Assembly: GCA_948560265.1 (NCBI GenBank)
Contig: CAOXTD010000024.1
Location: 10,373 to 16,438 of the forward strand
DNA from: an uncultured Clostridia bacterium
GTDB lineage: Bacteria > Bacillota > Clostridia > TANB77 > CAG-508
Length of the DNA: 6,066 bases
Reading direction: 5' to 3'
In this document: positions 1 through 4,870 of the stretch, in pieces
How the letters are laid out: each line of letters starts with the position of its first letter
How positions within the stretch are numbered: the stretch's first letter is position 1
Notes under the pieces: generated by a model
What the model saw: only the letters and a program-made list of their open reading frames with translations
What the model was told of the DNA's origin: nothing
Databases searched by the model: none
Program-made: the position numbers and the translations under genes

Positions 1-1033
1 CATTTTGCTCTAAGTATAGTATTTGTTTTTGCTCCAAGTTATATTCAAAATTACTCATATTTTGAATTGCTTCTGGTACAAATCTTTCTTTTTCAATTAA
101 AGAATCTATCAAATGATTATTATCTAAAATAATATTTTCTTGTCTTTGACTTATTTTAGAGTTTTCATCTAATACAAGCAAATATTCTTTTGATAAATAA
201 TATAAAAAGTTTTCTTGCTGTTCATAAAATTGATTAAAATATTTATCAACTTTGCTGCTATACATACCTTGCTCAATTAGTTCTATATCTTCTTTTTCTT
301 CTGGGTACTTTGCTCTTATTTTGCTTACAGCTTGTTTCACATCTTTTACTACCAATTCATGTGCTGGAAAAATGATAATACTCTTTAACATTTCTGTTGA
401 TCTTTGAGAAGCAAGTTTAAAATAGCGAATAGAGTCTACTTCATCTCCCCAAAACTCAATTCTCACTCCAATATTTTCAGAGAGCCCTACATCTAAAATA
501 CCCCCGCGAATAGAAAACTGTCCTTTATTTTCTACTAATTCATTTCGTTCATATCCTAGCTCTACCAAAGTATTCTTTAGTTTTTCTAAAGAATATGGCT
601 TACCAACTGTAAACTCTACCATATCTTGATAGAGTTCTTTTTTTGAAATCATATTTTGCATCACGGTTTCAATTGTAGTAACTACAATAATCGGTCTTTT
701 TTCTTTTTGAGCTAGTACCATTTGATTTAGTACTGCGATTCTTTCATATGGTAAATCCTTGCTTTGTGCCACATAGTCATACGCCGCAACTTCTCTTTTC
801 GGAAAATACCATGCTTTTTCTCCAAACTTTTCAATATCTTGGCATAATTTTTTTGCCTGTATTTCGTTATAAGTTAATAAACAGATTGATTGTCTTAACT
901 CTTGGTATAATGCTACTAAAGTATGTACTTTTTCTACGTCAACTAAGCCCGATAAGGCTATCGGGCTTGTTTTCTTTTTTATCTCATCTATTACATCTTG
1001 AAATTTCTCTGTTTTTATTAATTCTTGTATCAT
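1..1033 (-). CDS. mfd: Transcription-repair coupling factor Mfd, N-terminal part (runs off the left edge)
   Basis: Mfd is a cytoplasmic DNA translocase that displaces RNA polymerase stalled at DNA lesions and recruits UvrA for nucleotide excision repair. I translated 344 codons from ATG at 1033; the frame stays open to base 1. Seen: the UvrB-homology region that binds UvrA, with YFPKREVAAYD near residues 76-86, the family signature GQFSIRGGILDVG at 171-183, and RIEFWGDEVDSIRYF at 191-205 followed by QRST at 210-213. The family is usually about 1,150 residues, so the RNA polymerase-interacting and helicase domains lie outside the window. The start is supported by AGAAGGAA (1040-1047) six bases upstream of the ATG and by a promoter at 1068-1096. 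The gene upstream here is a toxin-antitoxin operon rather than pth, the common neighbour in Firmicutes. Codons 22-30 form a perfect hairpin, listed separately. The family call is secure. Confidence 0.95.
   Translation of the reverse strand, partial: MIQELIKTEKFQDVIDEIKKKTSPIALSGLVDVEKVHTLVALYQELRQSICLLTYNEIQAKKLCQDIEKFGEKAWYFPKREVAAYDYVAQSKDLPYERIAVLNQMVLAQKEKRPIIVVTTIETVMQNMISKKELYQDMVEFTVGKPYSLEKLKNTLVELGYERNELVENKGQFSIRGGILDVGLSENIGVRIEFWGDEVDSIRYFKLASQRSTEMLKSIIIFPAHELVVKDVKQAVSKIRAKYPEEKEDIELIEQGMYSSKVDKYFNQFYEQQENFLYYLSKEYLLVLDENSKISQRQENIILDNNHLIDSLIEKERFVPEAIQNMSNFEYNLEQKQILYLEQN
945..980 (+). terminator. Terminator-like hairpin inside mfd, oriented antisense to it
   Basis: Bases 945-954 (AAGCCCGATA) and 959-968 (TATCGGGCTT) are perfect reverse complements around the loop AGGC. 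The next bases, 969-980, are 11 pyrimidines after one G, almost all T. Read on the plus strand this is a textbook intrinsic terminator: a 10-bp stem with five G-C pairs and a T-tract. It lies wholly inside mfd (codons 22-30, protein SPIALSGL at 23-30) and would stop transcription running antisense to mfd. On the mfd mRNA the same stem can form but no U-tract follows, so it should not terminate mfd. The structure is certain; the role is inferred. Confidence 0.55.
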
Positions 1034-1067
1034 TTGAATTTCCTTCTATTTTATTGATACTTGTAAA

Positions 1068-1096
1068 AGTATATCATTTTTAAAGAAAATTATCAA
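1068..1096 (-). promoter_or_regulatory. Sigma-A type promoter of mfd
   Basis: On the minus strand, TTGATA (1091-1096) is separated by 17 bases from TATACT (1068-1073). Both boxes match the housekeeping consensus in five of six positions. Transcription would start near 1061, giving a leader of about 28 bases before the mfd ATG, with its Shine-Dalgarno at 1040-1047. A short perfect inverted repeat, AAATTAT-CA-ATAATTT (1087-1102), overlaps the -35 box; it may be chance in such AT-rich DNA or an operator. Confidence 0.7.
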
Positions 1097-1117
1097 TAAT
1101 TTATTTTAGAGTGCCAC

Positions 1118-1148
1118 AAAAAAATTCCTTAAATCTTATATTTAAGAA
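1118..1148 (-). terminator. Intrinsic terminator of the toxin-antitoxin operon
   Basis: On the minus strand the arms at 1140-1148 and 1126-1134 pair over nine positions, including one G-U, around a five-base loop (1135-1139). After one further base come seven consecutive U residues (plus-strand A at 1118-1124). The stem is AT-rich, so termination may be leaky. It sits about 60 bases after the toxin stop codon and before the separate mfd promoter, so it divides the two transcription units. Confidence 0.65.
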
Positions 1149-1206
1149 TACTATATAATCTTATTGGTTTGGATTTTTTATAGAAATTAATTTTTAGAAA
1201 TTAAAA

Positions 1207-1452
1207 TTATTTATAGATTTGTCCTCGATTGTTTGCCCTTGTAACTATGACAACTAATTCATTTTGATTTAATTCGTAGATAATTCTGTAATCTCCAACT
1301 CGGAGCCTATATTCATTTTTACAACCTGCCAGCTTTTTCACATCTCCATTAGGCAGGTTATAAATTGCTTTATAAATTCTTACTCTTTGTATTTTGTCTT
1401 GCTTTTCAATAAATTTGAGGGCTTTAGGTCTAATCTTTATCTTGTAAATCAT
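1207..1452 (-). CDS. Toxin of the RelE/ParE superfamily
   Basis: The 81-residue basic protein has the usual length and layout of the family: an N-terminal strand (MIYKIKIRP), a helical pair (about residues 9-33, ending in NLPNGDVKKLAG), then the beta-sheet signature EYRLRVGDYRIIYEL at 47-61 and VIVTRANNRGQIYK at 68-81. RelE-type members cleave mRNA on the ribosome, while ParE-type members poison gyrase; the sequence alone does not decide which. Positively charged residues that could contact RNA include R49, R51, R56, R72 and R76. The ATG lies inside the end of the antitoxin gene, overlapping by 23 bases. A purine-rich GAGAGGGG (1463-1470) lies ten bases upstream, which suggests translational coupling. 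Order, overlap and size are typical of a type II module with the antitoxin first. It looks intact. Confidence 0.88.
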   Translation of the reverse strand: MIYKIKIRPKALKFIEKQDKIQRVRIYKAIYNLPNGDVKKLAGCKNEYRLRVGDYRIIYELNQNELVVIVTRANNRGQIYK

Positions 1453-1726
1453 CTACGTTCAGCCCCTCTCTTTTTAATATTTCTTCTATAGAAATGGCTT
1501 CTTCGCTTTCCTTTTTATTTACTGCTTCATCTTCTGTTAAATAATCTAAATACATTACTTTTTCTGTGATATCCATATTTTTCAATATTACTGTTGGCTC
1601 TAACTTCAAAAGTTCTGCATCTATAGCCTTTTCCATCAAATTTTTAACTGAATTCAAACATTCTAGATTCAACTTTGGTATCATTTTAATAACATCTTTA
1701 ATTGTTTGTATCTGTATTTCTGACAT
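1430..1726 (-). CDS. Putative antitoxin partner of the RelE/ParE toxin
   Basis: This 98-residue acidic, mostly helical protein is assigned mainly from context: it sits directly before and overlaps a RelE/ParE toxin gene. I do not recognise a named antitoxin family. Residues 1-45 are predicted amphipathic helix with no clear ribbon-helix-helix or HTH signature. The charged C-terminal tail (EEAISIEEILKREGLNVDDL, about 75-94) resembles the toxin-wrapping tails of RelB/Phd-like antitoxins. I chose ATG 1726 over the in-frame ATG at 1786 for two reasons. AAGGAG (1736-1741) lies nine bases before 1726. The promoter's -35 box coincides with 1781-1786, so transcription should begin near 1751, downstream of the longer start. 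In this family the antitoxin, alone or with the toxin, usually represses its own promoter. DNA-binding ability here is unproven. Confidence 0.72.
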   Translation of the reverse strand: MSEIQIQTIKDVIKMIPKLNLECLNSVKNLMEKAIDAELLKLEPTVILKNMDITEKVMYLDYLTEDEAVNKKESEEAISIEEILKREGLNVDDLQDKD

Positions 1727-1757
1727 ATCTTTACTCTCCTTTCTTATATTTGCGTTT

Positions 1758-1786
1758 ATTATAACAAAGCTTAATACATTTTTCAA
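1758..1786 (-). promoter_or_regulatory. Strong sigma-A promoter of the toxin-antitoxin operon
   Basis: On the minus strand, TTGAAA (1781-1786), a 17-base spacer and a perfect TATAAT (1758-1763) form a near-consensus housekeeping promoter. The predicted start near 1751 leaves a leader of about 25 bases containing the AAGGAG site at 1736-1741 and then ATG 1726. A strong promoter is expected for a module whose antitoxin must be replenished continuously. No clear palindromic operator was found over it. Confidence 0.78.
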
Positions 1787-1819
1787 TTACTTTTTTGGTG
1801 AAAACAGAAACTTTTTCCT

Positions 1820-1853
1820 AAAAATACACGCCCCGCATTTCTGCAGGGTGTGT
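1820..1853 (-). terminator. Strong intrinsic terminator of the SpoIIID-like gene
   Basis: On the minus strand the arm ACACACCCTGCA (1842-1853) pairs with TGCGGGGCGTGT (1826-1837) across a GAAA tetraloop. The stem has 12 positions, with one G-U pair and one A-C mismatch. One or two bases later comes a run of five U residues (plus-strand A at 1820-1824). It lies about 30 bases after the stop codon at 1885 and insulates the toxin-antitoxin promoter at 1758-1786 from upstream read-through. Its high GC matches the SpoIIID-like gene and not the AT-rich sequence on the other side. Confidence 0.82.
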
Positions 1854-1877
1854 TCAAGAAAGTTCCGTCCTTTTGGT

Positions 1878-1898
1878 GTTTTCCTCACTTAGGAAAAC
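1878..1898 (-). repeat. Inverted repeat overlapping the stop codon of the SpoIIID-like gene
   Basis: GTTTTCCT (1878-1885) and AGGAAAAC (1891-1898) are perfect 8-base complements around a five-base loop that contains most of the TGA stop (1885-1887). No U-tract follows, so it is not itself a terminator. With the larger hairpin at 1826-1853 it would give the transcript a double-hairpin 3' end. It may protect against exonucleases, or it may be incidental. Confidence 0.5.
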
Positions 1899-2097
1899 GG
1901 CCTCTGCTCGTATTCTCATCAAGCAGCTTTCTCACCTTTTGGTACAAGGCGTAATTCTTTTTCTTCAGCCGCACAGTGTCTCTGTTCACTGTAGACTTTG
2001 AAATTCCGCAAGGACCTGCTGCTTGCCTTGTGGTACACTTATGTGCGATCATATACCGCCCAGTGTATTCACACCGTTCATCAGGGCTAAGCTTCAT
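1885..2097 (-). CDS. Short SpoIIID-like HTH regulator
   Basis: This 70-residue basic protein resembles SpoIIID, the small DNA-binding protein that adjusts mother-cell gene expression during sporulation. Seen: GRYMIAHKCTTRQAA (13-27) and the helix-turn-helix GISKSTVNRD (31-40), which match the family pattern ATVRQxAxxFGxSKSTVHKD. VRLKKKNYALYQKVRKLLDEN (42-62) matches the next helix pair. Differences: PC replaces the usual aromatic-containing turn (G28-P29-C30). The protein ends at RGRFPK, lacking the basic HIRGG...KY tail of typical 80-95-residue members. Start ATG 2097 follows a consensus AAGGAGGT (2106-2113) eight bases upstream. The gene is about 46% GC and uses AAG for eight of nine lysines, unlike its AT-rich neighbours, which suggests transfer. 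It has its own promoter, palindrome and terminator. It could be a mobile-element or phage regulator descended from SpoIIID, a short paralogue, or a decaying copy. Confidence 0.75.
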   Translation of the reverse strand: MKLSPDERCEYTGRYMIAHKCTTRQAAGPCGISKSTVNRDTVRLKKKNYALYQKVRKLLDENTSRGRFPK

Positions 2098-2121
2098 AGT
2101 AGGAAACCTCCTTCGTAAATT

Positions 2122-2135
2122 CTTGGCTAGCCAAG
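2122..2135. promoter_or_regulatory. 14-bp perfect palindrome, candidate operator of the SpoIIID-like gene
   Basis: CTTGGCTAGCCAAG (2122-2135) is its own reverse complement over all 14 bases. It lies just downstream of the predicted -10 box (2144-2149), covering roughly +2 to +15 of the transcript, and ends eight bases before the Shine-Dalgarno. A dimeric or paired repressor bound there would block transcription, so it is a good candidate operator, perhaps for the adjacent HTH protein. As RNA it would be only a weak 5-bp hairpin, and no U-tract follows on either strand, so a terminator is unlikely. The palindrome is certain; binding is inferred. Confidence 0.5.
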
Positions 2136-2143
2136 TTGCTATT

Positions 2144-2172
2144 ACTATATCACATTTCCTCTCATTTTTCCA
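2144..2172 (-). promoter_or_regulatory. Probable promoter of the SpoIIID-like gene
   Basis: On the minus strand, TGGAAA (2167-2172), a 17-base spacer and TATAGT (2144-2149) make a plausible sigma-A promoter; the -35 box is imperfect (four of six). Transcription would begin near 2137, just before the palindrome at 2122-2135. The promoter abuts the stop codon of the ATPase gene (2177-2179). No terminator separates the two, so read-through from the ATPase is also possible. Confidence 0.45.
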
Positions 2173-2176
2173 CTAT

Positions 2177-4792
2177 TTATAGCCATTCTCCATATTTTTT
2201 AATATATTCTTTTTTCACAATGCTTGCAATAAAACAGTATAAAATTGGAACCCCTATAATAACAATAACAATATATTTTAGCGGAATCGCAGTTAATCCT
2301 AATAATGCCCCTAATGGCGTAAATGGCACAACTATTGCAATTAAGCTTAATAATATAGATGTTGCATATACAGCATAAGAACTGTTACTTTGTATAAATG
2401 GTACTTTTGCAGTTCTAATTATATGCAACCCTACTAAATTAGAAACTACTCCATAAGAAAACCAAATGGATTGAAAAATTGCCGCTTCTCTAATTTGAAA
2501 ACCGAACCATAAAATAATAAAAATGAACAAATCGAATATTGAGCTAGTTGGTCCCATCCATAACATAAAATGCTTGATACTATCCATACTCCATCTTTTT
2601 GGATTTTGTAAATATTCATGGTCCACATTGTCATAAGGAAGGGATAATTGCCCTATATCATATAGCAAACTTTGGACTAATAGTTGAATAGGAGTAATTG
2701 GGAAAAACGGTAGGAAAATACTAGCGATTAAAATAGATAGTACTTCTCCAAAATTAAAGCTTACTGCCATTTTAATATATTTTAGTAAATTACCAAAAGT
2801 CTTTCTTCCCTCTATTACTCCATCTGTTAGTACATTTAAGTTTTTCTTCAATAAAATAATATCCGCTGTTTCCTTTGTAATATCTACTGCTGTATCTACT
2901 GAAATTCCTACTTCACTGTTTTTAAGTGACGGTGCATCATTAATTCCATCTCCCATATAACCTACAATATTTCCCTGCTCTTTTAATACACGAACAATTC
3001 TCGCTTTTTGAATAGGTGAAAGTTTAGCAAATACATTTGTCTTTTTCAAGAGCCTTGCTAGTGCCATATCAGATAGTTTATCTACTTTACTCCCTAACAC
3101 AATTTTGTCTGTATTAATGTCAACCTTTTCACAGATTGCTTTTGTAACATATTCATTATCACCTGTTAATACTATAACACGAATTCCATCACGGTTTAGT
3201 CTTGCAATTTCTTCTTTGCTACTTTTTTTGGGAGGATCTAAAAAACCTACAAATCCAATTAATGTCATTTTCTCTTCATCTTTTTTTGAAAAAGCTTTTT
3301 GTTCATTTATTTCTTTTACACAAACTGCAATTACTCGCAATCCATTTTCATTTAGTTCTTTCGTCATTTTCTTTATTCTTGATTTCATTTCACTCGTTAT
3401 AGGTTTTACTTCTTGTTCTAGCACTGTATTACAAATACTTAAAGTTTCCTCTACGGCTCCTTTGGTAATCATGATTCTTTTAGGTATTTTTTCTTTCTTA
3501 GTAGCTAAAATAACAGATAGCCTTCTTCTAGAAAAATCAAAAGGCACTTCATCTATTTTCACATAATCTTCTGCAATATTTTGTATTCCACTTTCCGTTA
3601 TTCTGTTAATAACCGCTTCATCAATATTTCCTTTTAAGCCTGTTTGAAAATAGGAGTTTAAAAATGCTGTTTCTAAAACTTTACTATCTTCTTCTCCTTC
3701 AAGATTCAAATATTTCTCTAATACAATCTTATCCTCTGTTAGTGTTCCTGTTTTGTCAGTACACAAAATATTCATAGCTCCAAAAGATTGAATGCTATCT
3801 AGCTTTTTTACAATTGTCTTTTTCTTAGACATATTCATTGCACCTTTTGCTAAACTAGAGGATAAAATAACTGGTAATAGCAATGGAGTAATTCCTATTG
3901 CAATAGCTACAGCAAATGTAAAAGCTGTTAGCGTATCATGTTTAAAACTATTTACCAAAAATGTAATAGGAATTAATACTAACATAAATCGAATTAATAA
4001 CTTACTTACACTTTCTATTCCCTTTTGAAAGTTTGTCTTTGGCTTGCTTTGTTCTATCGTTTGCGCTATTTTGCCAAAATAAGTATCATCTGCAATTCTA
4101 AAAACAATTCCCTTTCCTGTACCACTCATAACATTGGTTCCCATAAAGCAAATAGTATCTATATCTGTAATATCTTCTATTTTCTTATTCTCAGTATTTT
4201 GTACCTTTCGTACGCTGTCCGATTCTCCTGTTAAAGAAGATTGTACCACATATAAATCTTTTTGTTCTACAATTCTCAGATCTGCTGGTATAAGCTCTCC
4301 TGCAGATAATAACACAACATCTCCTATTGTAATTTCATCTAAATATATTTTTTCTTCTTTTCCATTTCTTAAAACAGTGGTTTTGACTGCTACCAATTTT
4401 TTTAGTTTTTCTGCTGCTTTGTTCGATTTAAACACTTCAAAAAACTCTAAAAAAGTACTAATAGCAATTAAAGCAATTACTACTATTAAATTTGCATAAC
4501 TAGGCGTTTCTGGCAAAATCACATCTATATAGAACAATACAAAAGCAATACCTAATAAAATCAAGTTAAATGGACTAAAAAAACTTTGCCACAAATAATG
4601 ATACCATTTCTTTGCTTTTGCTTGTTTCATTTGATTCTTTCCATATTTTTCTTGCCTTTTGATAACATCTTCTTGAGATAATCCTTCAAGAGAAAATTGG
4701 TTTTTCTGTAAAAATTCCTCTACACTACTACTATTTATTTCTCCATAAACTTTCTGAATATCTATTTTCTCCTCTTGTTCTTGTTTGGACAT
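2177..4792 (-). CDS. mgtA: MgtA/MgtB-type (P3B) P-type ATPase, divalent cation transporter
   Basis: This 871-residue inner-membrane ATP-driven cation pump aligns end to end with E. coli MgtA. Seen in order: N-terminal M1-M2 (about 68-120); the actuator loop TGES at 188-191; M3-M4 (about 265-314); the phosphorylation site DKTGTLT with D346; the nucleotide-binding KGA with K444; LDPPK at 518-522; TGDN at 543-546; GDGINDAP at 614-621; and M5-M10 (about 674-858), with the MgtA hallmarks LLYDIGQLSLPYDNVD (709-724) and MGPTSSIFD (746-754). All catalytic residues are present, so it should be active. The cation-site residues are unusual: M4 reads TPLLLP (302-307) where MgtA has TPEMLP, M5 reads FNFGEV (679-684) for SNFGNV, and M6 reads QSLLYD for QNLLYD. 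Mg2+ specificity is therefore less certain than the family label. AAGGAG (4799-4804) lies six bases before the ATG. The gene is transcribed divergently from ylbJ, and no Mg2+ riboswitch fits in the gap. Confidence 0.9.
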   Translation of the reverse strand: MSKQEQEEKIDIQKVYGEINSSSVEEFLQKNQFSLEGLSQEDVIKRQEKYGKNQMKQAKAKKWYHYLWQSFFSPFNLILLGIAFVLFYIDVILPETPSYANLIVVIALIAISTFLEFFEVFKSNKAAEKLKKLVAVKTTVLRNGKEEKIYLDEITIGDVVLLSAGELIPADLRIVEQKDLYVVQSSLTGESDSVRKVQNTENKKIEDITDIDTICFMGTNVMSGTGKGIVFRIADDTYFGKIAQTIEQSKPKTNFQKGIESVSKLLIRFMLVLIPITFLVNSFKHDTLTAFTFAVAIAIGITPLLLPVILSSSLAKGAMNMSKKKTIVKKLDSIQSFGAMNILCTDKTGTLTEDKIVLEKYLNLEGEEDSKVLETAFLNSYFQTGLKGNIDEAVINRITESGIQNIAEDYVKIDEVPFDFSRRRLSVILATKKEKIPKRIMITKGAVEETLSICNTVLEQEVKPITSEMKSRIKKMTKELNENGLRVIAVCVKEINEQKAFSKKDEEKMTLIGFVGFLDPPKKSSKEEIARLNRDGIRVIVLTGDNEYVTKAICEKVDINTDKIVLGSKVDKLSDMALARLLKKTNVFAKLSPIQKARIVRVLKEQGNIVGYMGDGINDAPSLKNSEVGISVDTAVDITKETADIILLKKNLNVLTDGVIEGRKTFGNLLKYIKMAVSFNFGEVLSILIASIFLPFFPITPIQLLVQSLLYDIGQLSLPYDNVDHEYLQNPKRWSMDSIKHFMLWMGPTSSIFDLFIFIILWFGFQIREAAIFQSIWFSYGVVSNLVGLHIIRTAKVPFIQSNSSYAVYATSILLSLIAIVVPFTPLGALLGLTAIPLKYIVIVIIGVPILYCFIASIVKKEYIKKYGEWL

Positions 4793-4806
4793 AATTTTCT
4801 CCTTTT

Positions 4807-4835
4807 TTGCATATATTTTTTCTTAAGTTTATTGT
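4807..4835 (+). promoter_or_regulatory. Weak candidate promoter for ylbJ in the 78-bp divergent gap
   Basis: TTGCAT (4807-4812), 17 bases, then TATTGT (4830-4835) gives a modest sigma-A match, with a start near 4842 and a leader of about 29 bases to ATG 4871. ylbJ is a sigma-E gene in Bacillus subtilis, but I found no convincing sigma-E -35/-10 pair here. On the minus strand, TATAAA near 4852-4857 could serve as the -10 for the ATPase gene, but no good -35 accompanies it. The gap holds nothing else recognisable. Confidence 0.25.
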
Positions 4836-4870
4836 GCTACTTTTTTCAAGTTTTATACGAGGAGATTTAT

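Noticed and set aside
748..1083. Plus-strand open frame of 111 codons across the start of mfd
   Set aside because: It is antisense to the clearly recognised Mfd N-terminus and has a biased Leu/Phe/Ser composition. It also runs through the terminator-like hairpin at 945-980.
1181..1208. Two copies of a 14-base AT-rich unit starting TAGAAATTAA, after the toxin gene
   Set aside because: Only two imperfect units occur in very AT-rich DNA overlapping the toxin stop codon. This is consistent with chance or slippage, and no function is suggested.
1727..1786. Longer start for the antitoxin at ATG 1786
   Set aside because: The -35 box occupies 1781-1786 and transcription should begin near 1751, so this ATG would not be in the mRNA. 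AAGGAG supports ATG 1726.
1566..1892. Plus-strand open frame of 108 codons over the antitoxin and its promoter
   Set aside because: It is antisense to the antitoxin, crosses a promoter and a terminator, and has no recognisable motif.
3105..3566. Plus-strand open frame of 153 codons opposite the ATPase
   Set aside because: It is a shadow of the minus-strand P-type ATPase, has no family signature, and has a low-complexity hydrophobic composition typical of antisense frames.
4775..4870. Longer start for ylbJ at ATG 4775, adding 32 hydrophobic residues
   Set aside because: It begins inside the divergent ATPase coding sequence, has no Shine-Dalgarno, and precedes any usable promoter. ATG 4871 has GAGGAG six bases upstream.
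4793..4870. Mg2+-sensing riboswitch or long regulated leader for the ATPase
   Set aside because: The gap to ylbJ is only 78 bases, too short for an M-box (about 165 bases), and contains no terminator or antiterminator pair on the minus strand.
4807..4870. Sigma-E promoter for ylbJ
   Set aside because: The only partial -10 match (around TATACGAG, 4854-4861) would start transcription at or past the Shine-Dalgarno, and no matching -35 is present.
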